Source: Cedecea neteri | GTDB lineage: Bacteria > Pseudomonadota > Gammaproteobacteria > Enterobacterales > Enterobacteriaceae | Length of the DNA: 64,000 bases | Assembly (NCBI RefSeq): GCF_000758305.1 | Contig: NZ_CP009458.1 | Location: forward strand, 372,001-436,000 | Reading direction: 5' to 3' | Shown here: one piece after another, positions 42,767-51,877 of the stretch | Position numbering within the stretch: position 1 is the first letter of the stretch | Layout: every line of letters begins with the position of its first letter | Translations under genes and position numbers: made by a program | The notes under the pieces: generated by a model | What the model was told of the DNA's origin: nothing | The model's input: the letters and a program-made list of their open reading frames with translations, nothing else | The model's database searches: none

Positions 42767-44161
42767 ATGCCTGACAATAAAAAAACCGGGCGCTCAAACA
42801 AAAGCATGACCTTTTTTGTCTGCTTCCTCGCCGCGCTCGCTGGCCTGCTGTTTGGCCTGGACATTGGCGTGATTGCCGGTGCGCTGCCGTTTATCGCCAA
42901 AGACTTCGCCATCACCTCCCATACCCAGGAATGGGTGGTGAGTTCAATGATGTTCGGGGCAGCCGTCGGAGCCATCGGTAGCGGCTGGCTCTCTTTCAAA
43001 CTGGGGAGAAAATACAGCCTGATGATTGGTGCCGTGCTGTTTGTGCTCGGTTCCCTGTTCTCAGCCTTTGCGCCCAACGTTGAAGTGTTGATCGTTTCTC
43101 GTGTCCTGCTGGGTCTCGCCGTCGGCGTCGCGTCCTACACCGCCCCGCTCTACCTGTCAGAAATTGCACCGGAGAAAATCCGCGGCAGCATGATCTCCAT
43201 GTACCAGCTGATGATCACCATCGGTATTCTGGGTGCCTATCTCTCCGATACCGCCTTCAGCTACACCGAATCCTGGCGCTGGATGCTGGGCGTGATCACC
43301 CTTCCCGCTCTGCTGCTGCTGGTTGGTGTGTTCTTCCTGCCGGACAGCCCGCGCTGGTTTGCTGCTAAGCGCCGCTTCAATGATGCTGAACGCGTCCTGC
43401 TGCGCCTGCGCGATACCAGTGCGGAAGCGAAACGTGAGCTGGAAGAAATCCGCGAAAGCCTGAAGGTGAAACAGAGCGGCTGGGCGCTGTTTAAGGACAA
43501 CTCGAACTTCCGCCGGGCGGTCTTTCTTGGCGTGCTGCTGCAGGTGATGCAGCAGTTCACCGGCATGAACGTCATCATGTACTACGCGCCAAAAATCTTC
43601 GAAATTGCCGGATTCGCGAATACCACGCAGCAAATGTGGGGCACCGTGATCGTCGGTCTGATTAACGTACTGGCTACCTTCATTGCTATCGGCCTGGTCG
43701 ACCGCTGGGGGCGCAAGCCAACCCTGGTGCTCGGCTTCCTGGTCATGGCCGTTGGCATGGGCGTGCTTGGCACCATGCTACACGTTGGCATTCATTCCCA
43801 GGGCGCGCAGTACTTCGCGGTTGCCATGTTGCTGATGTTTATCGTTGGCTTTGCCATGAGCGCTGGCCCGCTGATTTGGGTGCTGTGTTCCGAAATCCAG
43901 CCGCTCAAAGGGCGCGATTTCGGCATCACCTGCTCCACCGCCACCAACTGGATTGCCAATATGATCGTCGGTGCCACCTTCCTGACCATGCTGAACACGC
44001 TGGGCAACGCCAACACCTTCTGGGTTTATGCGGCGCTGAACCTGTTCTTCATCATCCTGACGCTGTGGCTTATTCCTGAGACTAAACATGTCTCGCTGGA
44101 ACATATCGAACGTAACCTGATGAAAGGCCGTAAATTACGCGAAATCGGCGCACACAACTAA
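42767..44161 (+). CDS. galP: Galactose:H+ symporter
   Basis: 464 residues from the ATG at 42767 (MPDNKKTGRSN), four bases after a GGAGGGC ribosome-binding site. A GTG four codons upstream lies within that site. Major facilitator sugar porter with twelve membrane helices. Family motifs: GRKYSL after helix 2, PESPR-type FFLPDSPRWF, QQFTGMN in helix 7, DRWGRKP after helix 8 and the C-terminal PETKHVSLE. It imports galactose and glucose. Downstream of metK as in E. coli. Confidence 0.97.
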   Translation: MPDNKKTGRSNKSMTFFVCFLAALAGLLFGLDIGVIAGALPFIAKDFAITSHTQEWVVSSMMFGAAVGAIGSGWLSFKLGRKYSLMIGAVLFVLGSLFSAFAPNVEVLIVSRVLLGLAVGVASYTAPLYLSEIAPEKIRGSMISMYQLMITIGILGAYLSDTAFSYTESWRWMLGVITLPALLLLVGVFFLPDSPRWFAAKRRFNDAERVLLRLRDTSAEAKRELEEIRESLKVKQSGWALFKDNSNFRRAVFLGVLLQVMQQFTGMNVIMYYAPKIFEIAGFANTTQQMWGTVIVGLINVLATFIAIGLVDRWGRKPTLVLGFLVMAVGMGVLGTMLHVGIHSQGAQYFAVAMLLMFIVGFAMSAGPLIWVLCSEIQPLKGRDFGITCSTATNWIANMIVGATFLTMLNTLGNANTFWVYAALNLFFIILTLWLIPETKHVSLEHIERNLMKGRKLREIGAHN

Positions 44162-44172
44162 GTCCTGACGAC

Positions 44173-44194
44173 CCCCTCCCAATAACGGGAGGGG
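44173..44194. repeat. CCCCTCCC/GGGAGGGG hairpin after galP
   Basis: CCCCTCCC (44173-44180) and GGGAGGGG (44187-44194), a perfect 8-bp stem 11 bp after the galP stop. No T-run follows. Another member of the CT-rich hairpin group. Confidence 0.55.
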
Positions 44195-44232
44195 CTTGCA
44201 CCACGCTTCCCGCCCCATTATTCTCTGCCGTT

Positions 44233-44748
44233 ATGAAAGCCCCCCGACTCCCCATCGCTCTCCAGCAAGCCGTTATGCGCTGCCTGCGTGAAAAACTTCA
44301 GCAGGCCAACGCGCATTTAGGCACCCATTATCCTGAACCCAAAATGGTCTATCAGCAGCGCGGTACCGCCGCCGGAACGGCCTGGCTGGAAAGCAACGAA
44401 ATTCGCCTTAATCCCGTCTTATTGATGGAAAATCAGCAGGCTTTTGTCGATGAAGTCGTCCCCCATGAGCTGGCTCACCTGCTGGTCTGGAAGCATTTTG
44501 GCCACGTCGCCCCTCACGGCAAAGAATGGAAATGGATGATGGAAACCGTGCTCAACGTCCCGGCCCGCCGCACGCATAAATTTGAAGTCGATTCGGTACG
44601 CAAAAATACCTTCCCCTACCGCTGCCCTTGTCAGCAGCACCAGCTCACCGTTCGCCGTCACAACCGGGTGCTGCGCGGCGAAGCCGAATATCGCTGCACC
44701 CATTGCGGCCAGTTATTAAAACCCGACGTTACAACCTCATGTAATTAA
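44233..44748 (+). CDS. sprT: SprT family zinc metallopeptidase-like protein
   Basis: 171 residues, six more than E. coli SprT. The zinc motif HELAH is in VVPHELAHLLVWKHFG (about residue 78), with the third histidine in VAPHGKEWKW. The C terminus holds a zinc-ribbon-like part (YRCPCQQH ... YRCTHCGQLL). It is related to SPRTN-type proteases; its physiological role in enteric bacteria is unclear. Between galP and endA as in E. coli. Confidence 0.93.
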   Translation: MKAPRLPIALQQAVMRCLREKLQQANAHLGTHYPEPKMVYQQRGTAAGTAWLESNEIRLNPVLLMENQQAFVDEVVPHELAHLLVWKHFGHVAPHGKEWKWMMETVLNVPARRTHKFEVDSVRKNTFPYRCPCQQHQLTVRRHNRVLRGEAEYRCTHCGQLLKPDVTTSCN

Positions 44749-44840
44749 TCATTTATTTCTGGAATTTTTACGCACCCTCTGATTGAAACTGGATATTCGA
44801 TCAGGTAGGGTGCGGGCACGTTTTAGTAAGGATTCTGGAA

Positions 44841-45548
44841 ATGTCTCGCAAAATTTCTTGGGCTGTTGCATTCGTTGCAGCCTTCAGTTCGCTTCCCGCC
44901 TTCAGCAACGGTATCAATAGCTTTGCACAAGCCAAAACCGCAGGCGTCAAGATCAACGCCGATGCTCCGGGCGACTTCTACTGCGGCTGTAAAATCAGCT
45001 GGCAGGGTAAAAAAGGTATCCCGGACCTGGAGTCATGCGGCTATAAAGTGCGGAAGAACGAAAATCGCGCCACCCGCATTGAATGGGAGCACGTCATGCC
45101 TGCCTGGCAGTTCGGCCACCTGCTGCAGTGCTGGCAGGACGGCGGGCGTAAAAATTGCGCCAAAGATCCGGTCTACCGCAAAATAGAAAGCGATATGCAC
45201 AACCTGCAGCCTGCCGTGGGCGAGGTTAACGCCGACAGAAATAACTTCATGTACAGCCAGTGGAACGGCGGCGAAGGCCAATACGGCCAGTGCGCAATGA
45301 AAATTGATTTTAAAGATAAAGTGGCCGAGCCACCGGAACGAGCAAGAGGCGCGATTGCACGCACTTATTTCTACATGCGCGACCAATACCAGCTGTCGCT
45401 TTCTCGCCAGCAGACACAGCTCTTCCAGGCATGGGATAAACGCTACCCGGTCAACAACTGGGAGTGTGAACGGGATGAACGCATTGCGAAAGTCCAGGGC
45501 AATCATAATCCATATGTGCTGCGGGCTTGCCAGGCGCGAAACAGCTAA
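44841..45548 (+). CDS. endA: DNA-specific endonuclease I
   Basis: 235 residues with a signal peptide (MSRKISWAVAFVAAFSSLPAFS, cleaved near residue 22), so it is periplasmic. It degrades double-stranded DNA and is inhibited by tRNA. The catalytic region is TRIEWEHVMPAWQFG (His at about residue 81), followed by MHNLQPAVGEVNADRNN, typical of the endonuclease I His-Me fold. Several cysteines suggest disulphides. ATG at 44841. Confidence 0.96.
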   Translation: MSRKISWAVAFVAAFSSLPAFSNGINSFAQAKTAGVKINADAPGDFYCGCKISWQGKKGIPDLESCGYKVRKNENRATRIEWEHVMPAWQFGHLLQCWQDGGRKNCAKDPVYRKIESDMHNLQPAVGEVNADRNNFMYSQWNGGEGQYGQCAMKIDFKDKVAEPPERARGAIARTYFYMRDQYQLSLSRQQTQLFQAWDKRYPVNNWECERDERIAKVQGNHNPYVLRACQARNS

Positions 45549-45692
45549 CCTACACTAGCGGCAATTCTTTTTTTGCTGTGACGAATATCGCCCTCGACCT
45601 ACAGAACAAGGGGGCGAAATCCCCTCTCCCTCTTTGGGATAGAGTCAGGATAAGAGCCCATTCCTGCAGCGCAACTAACCGGAACTCACTTC

Positions 45693-46424
45693 ATGCGTAT
45701 ACCCCGCATTCACCATCCTGAAAATCTTTCCGTTGGCCAGAACGTTGCCCTGAGCGAAGATGCGGCTAACCATGTTGGACGCGTGCTGCGTATGGGCGCA
45801 GGCCAGGCCATTCAGCTGTTCGACGGCAGTAATCAGGTATTCGACGCGGAAATCGTGCAGGCGGATAAAAAAAGCGTGCGCGTTAAAATCCTGGCGGGCA
45901 ACGAGGATGACCGTGAGTCACCGCTCTGGCTGCATCTCGGCCAGGTCATGTCGCGCGGTGAAAAAATGGAATTCACTATTCAGAAGGCCGTGGAACTGGG
46001 TGTGAACGAGATCACCCCATTGTTTTCCGAGCGCTGCGGGGTAAAACTGGATGCGGAAAGGCTGAACAAGAAACTCCAGCAGTGGCAAAAGATTGCGATT
46101 GCCGCCTGCGAACAATGCGGCCGCAACCGGGTGCCAGACATTCGCCCGGCGATGGATCTGGCCGCCTGGTGCGCCGAGCAGGATGACGCCCTTAAGCTCA
46201 ATCTGCATCCGAGAGCCAGCGCCAGCATCAACACGCTGCCGCAGCCGGTCGAGCGCGTCCGCCTGCTGATTGGCCCGGAAGGTGGCCTGTCTGCGGATGA
46301 GATTGCCATGACCGCTGAGCACCAATTTACTGATATTCTGTTGGGACCGCGCGTTCTGCGTACTGAGACCACCGCGCTCACCGCCATCACCGCATTACAG
46401 GTGCGCTTTGGCGACCTGGGCTAA
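45693..46424 (+). CDS. rsmE: 16S rRNA m3U1498 methyltransferase
   Basis: 243 residues. A SPOUT-class (trefoil knot) AdoMet enzyme that methylates N3 of U1498 in 16S rRNA. An N-terminal PUA-like domain (1-70) precedes the knot, where LLIGPEGGLSADEI (about 192) and LGPRVLRTETTALTA bind AdoMet. ATG at 45693. It lies 12 bp before gshB, so the two are probably co-transcribed. Confidence 0.96.
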   Translation: MRIPRIHHPENLSVGQNVALSEDAANHVGRVLRMGAGQAIQLFDGSNQVFDAEIVQADKKSVRVKILAGNEDDRESPLWLHLGQVMSRGEKMEFTIQKAVELGVNEITPLFSERCGVKLDAERLNKKLQQWQKIAIAACEQCGRNRVPDIRPAMDLAAWCAEQDDALKLNLHPRASASINTLPQPVERVRLLIGPEGGLSADEIAMTAEHQFTDILLGPRVLRTETTALTAITALQVRFGDLG

Positions 46425-46436
46425 AGGAGAACAACA

Positions 46437-47384
46437 ATGATCAAGCTCGGCATCGTGATGGACCCCATCGCGCACATCAACATTAAAAAAGACTCCAGCT
46501 TTGCCATGCTGCTGGAAGCGCAGCGTCGTGGTTACGAACTGCACTACATGGAAATGGCTGACCTGTACCTGAACAACGGCGAAGCCCGCGCCCGCACACG
46601 TCTACTCAGTGTCGAGCAGAACTACGACAAGTGGTATGAGTTTGGTACCGAGCAGGATATCGCCCTGGCCGATCTGAACGTGGTCCTGATGCGCAAAGAC
46701 CCGCCGTTCGACACTGAATTTATTTACGCGACCTATACTCTTGAGCGCGCAGAAGAGAAAGGCACTCTGATCGTTAACAAACCGCAGAGCCTGCGCGATT
46801 GTAACGAAAAGCTGTTTACCGCCTGGTTTGCCGACTTAACGCCGGAAACGCTGGTCACCCGTAACAAAGCGCAGCTGAAAGCCTTCTGGCAGCAGCACGG
46901 CGACATCATTATGAAGCCGCTGGACGGCATGGGTGGTGCGTCTATTTTCCGCGTGAAACAGGATGACCCAAACATCGGCGTTATCGCCGAAACACTGACC
47001 GAACTGGGTACCCGCTACTGCATGGCGCAGAACTACCTGCCAGCTATCAAAGATGGCGACAAACGCGTGTTGGTGGTAGACGGTGAACCTGTTCCTTACT
47101 GCCTGGCGCGTATTCCGCAGGGCGGCGAGACTCGCGGCAACCTGGCGGCTGGTGGCCGTGGCGAGCCACGTCCACTGACCGAAAGCGACTGGGAAATCGC
47201 CCGCCGCGTTGGGCCTACGCTGAAGGCAAAAGGGCTGATTTTTGTTGGTCTGGATATTATCGGCGATCGTCTGACCGAGATTAACGTCACCAGCCCAACC
47301 TGCATCCGCGAAATCGAAGCCGAATTCCCTGTGTCTATCACCGGTATGCTGTTCGACGCCATCGAAAAACGCCTCGCTCACTAA
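46437..47384 (+). CDS. gshB: Glutathione synthetase
   Basis: 315 residues, an ATP-grasp enzyme that joins glycine to gamma-glutamylcysteine. The N terminus (MIKLGIVMDPIAHINIKKDSS) is typical. ATP-grasp residues occur around IMKPLDGMGGASIF (about 158) and the ligands at NVTSPTCIREIE (about 283). AAGGAG precedes the ATG at 46437. Confidence 0.97.
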   Translation: MIKLGIVMDPIAHINIKKDSSFAMLLEAQRRGYELHYMEMADLYLNNGEARARTRLLSVEQNYDKWYEFGTEQDIALADLNVVLMRKDPPFDTEFIYATYTLERAEEKGTLIVNKPQSLRDCNEKLFTAWFADLTPETLVTRNKAQLKAFWQQHGDIIMKPLDGMGGASIFRVKQDDPNIGVIAETLTELGTRYCMAQNYLPAIKDGDKRVLVVDGEPVPYCLARIPQGGETRGNLAAGGRGEPRPLTESDWEIARRVGPTLKAKGLIFVGLDIIGDRLTEINVTSPTCIREIEAEFPVSITGMLFDAIEKRLAH

Positions 47385-47531
47385 GCGCATCTGGCGGGTA
47401 GCTGTTACCCGCCTTTCCCCTTCGAAGGCACGATTCACGGCGGGTAGCCCGCCTTCCTTCATTAGTGGTAAGCTGGCCACACTTCGCGCAGCCAATGCCG
47501 CTTTTATCAACCGGGATCAGAACCTCTGACA

Positions 47532-48095
47532 ATGAATTTACAGCATCACTTTCTTATTGCCATGCCGGCTCTCCAGGACCCTTTATTTAAGCGCTCCGTA
47601 GTCTATATCTGTGAATACAACGATGAAGGCGCGATGGGGATTATCATCAATAAACCGCTGGAAAACCTGCAGGTTGATGGCGTTCTCGAAAAGCTAAAAA
47701 TAGAACCAGACCCGCGCGACACAACCATTCGCCTGGATAAGCCCGTTTTCATCGGCGGCCCGCTGGCGGAAGATCGAGGCTTTATTCTTCACTCGCCGCC
47801 GGACAACTTTGGCTCAAGTATTCGTATCTCCGACGACACGGTGATTACAACTTCTCGTGATGTGCTGGAAACGTTAGGCACGGCCAAACAGCCGAAAGAG
47901 GTGATTGTTGCCCTCGGCTACGCTTCCTGGGAAAAGGGGCAGCTTGAGCAGGAAATAATGGAAAACTCATGGCTGACAGCACCCGCCTCGCCTGAGATCC
48001 TGTTCCATACACCCATTTCAGAGCGCTGGCGTGAAGCTGCCCGTCTGATTGGTATTGATATCCACACCATGCCAAGCGAAGCGGGGCACGCCTGA
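47532..48095 (+). CDS. yqgE: UPF0301 family protein YqgE
   Basis: 187 residues, full length for UPF0301 (AlgH-like). The N terminus HHFLIAMPALQDPLFKRSVVYICEY-type residues (5-30) and GPLAEDRGFILH are conserved. Function is not established. Its stop overlaps the ruvX start by one base (TGATG), so the two are coupled as in E. coli. Confidence 0.94.
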   Translation: MNLQHHFLIAMPALQDPLFKRSVVYICEYNDEGAMGIIINKPLENLQVDGVLEKLKIEPDPRDTTIRLDKPVFIGGPLAEDRGFILHSPPDNFGSSIRISDDTVITTSRDVLETLGTAKQPKEVIVALGYASWEKGQLEQEIMENSWLTAPASPEILFHTPISERWREAARLIGIDIHTMPSEAGHA

Positions 48096-48514
48096 TGAGC
48101 AGCGGAACTTTAATGGCTTTTGACTTCGGCACCAAAAGCATCGGCGTCGCTATCGGCCAGCGCATTACCGGCACTGCGCGCCCGTTAACGGCGCTTAAGG
48201 CACAGGACGGCACGCCGGACTGGAACGCGGTAGAAAAAATCCTGAAAGAGTGGCAGCCGGAAGAAGTGGTTGTCGGCCTGCCGCTGAATATGGATGGGAC
48301 CGAACAGCCCCTGACGGCGAGAGCCCGCAAGTTTGCTAACCGCCTGCATGGCCGTTTCGGTGTGAAAGTTTCTCTGCAGGACGAGCGGCTGAGTACCGTC
48401 GAAGCCCGAGCCGGATTATTCGAACATGGCGGTTTTCGTGCTCTGAACAAAGGCAGCATCGACTCCGCCTCTGCGGTGATTATTCTTGAAAGCTGGTTCG
48501 AGTACCACCCGTGA
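48095..48514 (+). CDS. ruvX: YqgF/RuvX-like RNase H-fold nuclease, 16S rRNA processing
   Basis: 139 residues. RNase H-like fold with the first acidic residue in AFDFGTKSIGVAIGQ, then VVGLPLNMDGTEQ and the late DSASAVIILE. In E. coli YqgF takes part in 5' maturation of 16S rRNA; a Holliday-junction resolvase role was proposed from the fold. Its stop is five bases from the stop of the convergent hicB gene. Confidence 0.95.
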   Translation: MSSGTLMAFDFGTKSIGVAIGQRITGTARPLTALKAQDGTPDWNAVEKILKEWQPEEVVVGLPLNMDGTEQPLTARARKFANRLHGRFGVKVSLQDERLSTVEARAGLFEHGGFRALNKGSIDSASAVIILESWFEYHP

Positions 48515-48519
48515 AGAGC

Positions 48520-48975
48520 TTAACTGCCGGGCGTGTCATTCCCTGCGTTCAGCAGTTCATGCCTTGCGGCAATCGCCAGAAAATGGCTGCGGTCCCGGTA
48601 GCCTGAAGAAGGCTGTTTAACACGGGAATCAATACGCCGCAGCAGCGCGTCCGGCAGCATGATGTTTAGCCGCTGCTGCTTTCCTTCCAGCGCGGATAGA
48701 TCCACATCAACCAGCAGCCATTGCTGGCAGTAGCTGTAGTCCGGGTCTGCGGCATAAACAAAAGGCCCGGCATCACACAGCTGAGTAATGTCTTTGCCGC
48801 CCTCCACCATTAAATCCACAATCGACAGCACCGCGTCCTGCACCATCGGGGCGATATCCGCCTGACTGTCTGCGGCTGATACGCAGCCAAATTCATCATT
48901 GCATAACGCGGGGACGACCAGGCCAAACGCTTCGTTTTCAGTTGCGGGTAATTCCACACCAACGGAAAAAAACAT
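48520..48975 (-). CDS. hicB: HicB family antitoxin
   Basis: About 151 residues. The N-terminal part (FFSVGVELPATENEAFGLVVP) is the degraded RNase H-like fold of HicB, and the C-terminal part from about residue 100 (QRLNIMLPDALLRRIDSRV ... RSHFLAIAA) is a ribbon-helix-helix DNA-binding domain. It should neutralise HicA and repress the pair. Two ATGs follow GGAGG; 48975 has the better spacing (six bases) and 48978 is the alternative. It lies 23 bp after hicA. Confidence 0.88.
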   Translation of the reverse strand: MFFSVGVELPATENEAFGLVVPALCNDEFGCVSAADSQADIAPMVQDAVLSIVDLMVEGGKDITQLCDAGPFVYAADPDYSYCQQWLLVDVDLSALEGKQQRLNIMLPDALLRRIDSRVKQPSSGYRDRSHFLAIAARHELLNAGNDTPGS

Positions 48976-48998
48976 CATCAACCTCCGGCAGCGACAGG

Positions 48999-49181
48999 CT
49001 AAATGCCTGCCATTTTACGAATGGATTTGACAGTACCGACGGGCAAATTCTTTTTAGGATGCGGAACAGGGAACGTTCTTCCGGTTGTGGGTGACCACCA
49101 GATCCAGTGGCTCCCCCCAGAACGCCTGACGGGTTCGCACCCCGTGGCCCTCAATGCCTTTATCAGCTCAGCAGAGGTCAT
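48999..49181 (-). CDS. hicA: HicA family mRNA interferase toxin
   Basis: 60 residues, typical HicA length. Double-stranded-RNA-binding-like fold with the catalytic histidine in GGSHWIWW (about H25) and the usual HPKKNLPVGTVKSIRK C-terminal half. HicA toxins cut mRNA and tmRNA and stop growth when the antitoxin is lost. Toxin-first order is normal for hicAB. ATGs at 49184 and 49181 both follow AGGGAG; the second has better spacing. The pair is absent from this place in E. coli K-12. Confidence 0.88.
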   Translation of the reverse strand: MTSAELIKALRATGCEPVRRSGGSHWIWWSPTTGRTFPVPHPKKNLPVGTVKSIRKMAGI

Positions 49182-49242
49182 CATGCTCTCCCTGAATGAT
49201 GTTTAATATACACACCAATACACACAGAAGCAATAAAAGTGT

Positions 49243-50268
49243 TCATGATGTCGCCTCCCATGGTCTACCGGCGACTCTCTCGTTCTTAAAAATGCTGCCT
49301 TCATGCAGCCGTTGCGCCTCGCTCTGGGCAAAGCTTTGCATACCATGCTGCTGGCCGGTTTGCAGCACACCGGGAAGTTGATGCGTCTTCCCTTCACGAA
49401 TCAAATTTGCCACAGCCGGGGTATTGACCAACAGTTCGTACAGCGCCACCCGGCCACCGTCAGTCGCAGGTACCAGCTTTTGTGCCAGCACGGCTTTCAG
49501 GCTCCCGGCCAGCTGAGTTTGAATCAGGCTTTTCTCCTGGGCAGGGAATACATCCACCAGCCGTTCTATCGCCTGAGCAGCACCGCGGGTATGTAATGTC
49601 GCCAGAACCAAATGCCCTGTTTCTGCCGCGGTCAGCGCCAGGCCAATCGTCTCGCTGTCCCTAAGCTCGCCCAGCAGGATGACGTCCGGATCTTCCCTTA
49701 AAGCGGCTTTTAGCGCGGAAGCATAGCTGTCACAATGCAGGCCTGGCTCCCGCTGTTGAATCAGACAGCGGCCAGAGGCGTGAATAATTTCGATGGGGTC
49801 TTCCAGCGTTAAGACATGGCCATCAAGATGTTGGTTGAGATGCTGGATCATCGCAGCAAGGGTTGTAGACTTTCCGCTCCCGGTGGCACCCGTCACCAGT
49901 ATCAGCCCTTCGCTTTCTTGTAAAAGTGCCTTCAGTTGGGGCGGAGCGCCAAGCGTATGCAGATCCGGGCAAGAAGACGCCAGTAATCTAAGCGCCAGCG
50001 AATAACCTTCCAGGTGGCGAAAAGCGTTGCCACGAAGCCTAATGCCGTTCGCAAGCGTAAGTGAAAAATCGAGCTGTCCGCCGTGGCTAAGCTGCAGCTT
50101 TTGCTCCTCACTTAACCATCCGTTGAGCACTTCTTCGACTTCCGGCACCTGCTCCGGGCACGCTTCCAGTCTGCCACACTTTCGCCAGCGTGCCGCCTGG
50201 CGCGCGCACAGGTGTAGATCGGACACATTATGCTTTACACTAAGGGCCACAATTTCTTCGATATCCAT
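49243..50268 (-). CDS. yggR: PilT-like ATPase YggR
   Basis: 341 residues from the ATG at 50268 (MDIEEIVALSV). The frame is open to 50391, but that part runs over the divergent yggS start. It is a PilT/GspE-type secretion ATPase with Walker A GATGSGKST (about 125), Asp box LTLEDPIEI, Walker B DVILLGELRDSETI and the His box ETGHLVLATLHT. No pilus genes are nearby, so its role is unknown. The start is 16 bp from the divergent yggS start. Confidence 0.93.
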   Translation of the reverse strand: MDIEEIVALSVKHNVSDLHLCARQAARWRKCGRLEACPEQVPEVEEVLNGWLSEEQKLQLSHGGQLDFSLTLANGIRLRGNAFRHLEGYSLALRLLASSCPDLHTLGAPPQLKALLQESEGLILVTGATGSGKSTTLAAMIQHLNQHLDGHVLTLEDPIEIIHASGRCLIQQREPGLHCDSYASALKAALREDPDVILLGELRDSETIGLALTAAETGHLVLATLHTRGAAQAIERLVDVFPAQEKSLIQTQLAGSLKAVLAQKLVPATDGGRVALYELLVNTPAVANLIREGKTHQLPGVLQTGQQHGMQSFAQSEAQRLHEGSIFKNERVAGRPWEATS

Positions 50269-50284
50269 ATCACTTCCAACGATC

Positions 50285-50989
50285 ATGAATGAGATAGCGC
50301 ACAATCTGGCACAGGTACATGGGAAAATCTCAGCCGCTGCAGCACGTTGCGGCAGAAGCCCCGAAGAAGTGACTCTGCTTGCGGTCAGCAAAACTAAACC
50401 TGCGAGCGCCCTCGCAGAAGCGATTGCTGCCGGGCAACGCGCCTTTGGCGAAAACTATGTGCAGGAAGGCGTGGATAAGATTCACCACTTTGCTGAACAA
50501 GGTGTAACAGGGCTGGAATGGCACTTTATCGGGCCCCTGCAGTCGAACAAAAGCCGCCTTGTGGCGGAAAATTTTGACTGGTGCCATACCGTCGATCGGC
50601 TGAAGATTGCCAGCAGACTCAGCGAACAACGCCCGTCGACGTTGTCGCCGCTAAACGTGCTGATTCAAATTAATATCAGCGACGAAAACAGTAAGTCCGG
50701 CATCGCGTTGAGTGAGCTGGAGCAGTTAGCTGCCGAAGTGGCGGCCTTACCGGGACTGACACTGCGGGGCTTGATGGCCATCCCGGCACCAGAACCGGAT
50801 TACGAGCGCCAGCTTGCCGTTTGCCGCAAGATGGCAGAGGCCTGCAATGCACTCAAAGACCGCTTTACCACGGTCGATACATTATCTCTCGGCATGACCG
50901 ATGACATGGAAGCCGCGATTGCCGCAGGCAGCACCATGGTGCGCATTGGAACCGCTATTTTCGGCGCGCGGGATTACCCCGCTCGTTAA
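50285..50989 (+). CDS. yggS: PLP homeostasis protein YggS
   Basis: 234 residues from the ATG at 50285 (MNEIAHNLAQV), as in E. coli. A TIM-barrel protein with PLP on the lysine of AVSKTKP (about K36) and the C-terminal SLGMTDDMEAAIAAGSTMVRIG phosphate-binding part. It has no known reaction and affects vitamin B6 and amino acid balance. First gene of yggS-yggT-yggU-rdgB-hemW. Confidence 0.96.
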   Translation: MNEIAHNLAQVHGKISAAAARCGRSPEEVTLLAVSKTKPASALAEAIAAGQRAFGENYVQEGVDKIHHFAEQGVTGLEWHFIGPLQSNKSRLVAENFDWCHTVDRLKIASRLSEQRPSTLSPLNVLIQINISDENSKSGIALSELEQLAAEVAALPGLTLRGLMAIPAPEPDYERQLAVCRKMAEACNALKDRFTTVDTLSLGMTDDMEAAIAAGSTMVRIGTAIFGARDYPAR

Positions 50990-51013
50990 TCACCATCATT
51001 TTTGAGGAAAACC

Positions 51014-51568
51014 ATGCTAACGTTGACTTTCCTGGTCAAAACCCTGATTGAGCTTTACGTAATGGTGCTGCTTATCCGCATCTGGATGCAGTGGGCGCGC
51101 TGTGATTTCTACAACCCGTTCGCCCAGTTCATCGTTAAAGTTACCCAGCCGGTTGTCGGACCGCTTCGCCGCGTACTGCCGTCTCTGGGCCCAATTGACA
51201 CCTCATCCCTGCTGGTGGCGTTTATCCTCACCACGCTGAAATTCCCTATTCTGCTGCTGATCCAGTCCGGCGGGCTGTCGCTCGATCCGTTAAACTTGCT
51301 CATCGGCGTACTGTCGCTGCTGAAATCAGCCGGCACCCTGGTGTTCTGGGTGATCATCGTGCGTTCCCTGATGAGCTGGATAAGCCAGGGCCGCAGCCCT
51401 ATTGAATACGTGCTGATGCAAATGACCGAGCCAATGATGTCGCCGATTCGCCGCATCTTGCCTGCTATGGGCGGCATTGATTTCTCCGCCATGGTGGTCA
51501 TTCTGATCCTTTATGCGCTGAACTACCTCGGTATGGACCTGTTCCCTGGCCTCTGGTACGCCATTTGA
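51014..51568 (+). CDS. yggT: YGGT family membrane protein
   Basis: 184 residues from the ATG at 51014 (MLTLTFLVKTLIELYV), after GAGGAAA. Two tandem YGGT repeats, each with a hydrophobic segment pair and an amphipathic P(L/I)RRxLP motif (VGPLRRVLPSLGPID and SPIRRILPAMGGID). Inner membrane. E. coli YggT affects osmotic and potassium stress. The stop overlaps the yggU start by four bases. Confidence 0.92.
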   Translation: MLTLTFLVKTLIELYVMVLLIRIWMQWARCDFYNPFAQFIVKVTQPVVGPLRRVLPSLGPIDTSSLLVAFILTTLKFPILLLIQSGGLSLDPLNLLIGVLSLLKSAGTLVFWVIIVRSLMSWISQGRSPIEYVLMQMTEPMMSPIRRILPAMGGIDFSAMVVILILYALNYLGMDLFPGLWYAI

Positions 51569-51864
51569 GTGCTGTGATTCAGCAGCCTGACGGGCTGGTT
51601 CTGCGGTTGTATATCCAGCCAAAGGCCAGCCGCGATAGCCTGATCGGTATGCATGGCGACGAGTTAAAAGTCGCCATCACCGCACCGCCGGTAGATGGGC
51701 AGGCTAACGCTCACCTGGTAAAATATCTGGCCAAACAGTTCCGGGTAGCGAAAGGTCAGGTCGTGATAGAGAAAGGCGAACTTGGTCGCCATAAACAAGT
51801 TAAAATTATCGGCCCGCAGCAGATCCCGACGGAAGTCGCGGCATTGATTGCCCCCCTCGAATAA
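51565..51864 (+). CDS. yggU: UPF0235 / DUF167 family protein YggU
   Basis: 99 residues. The conserved LYIQPKASRDSLIG and VKVAITAPPVDGQAN-type residues (24-48) mark DUF167. Function unknown. The family-like start MSAV corresponds to a TTG at 51565 that overlaps the yggT stop (TTGA). A GTG at 51574 is the alternative. The TTG start is supported by E. coli likeness and coupling to yggT. Confidence 0.9.
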   Translation: MSAVIQQPDGLVLRLYIQPKASRDSLIGMHGDELKVAITAPPVDGQANAHLVKYLAKQFRVAKGQVVIEKGELGRHKQVKIIGPQQIPTEVAALIAPLE

Positions 51865-51877
51865 CACAGGACTGACT

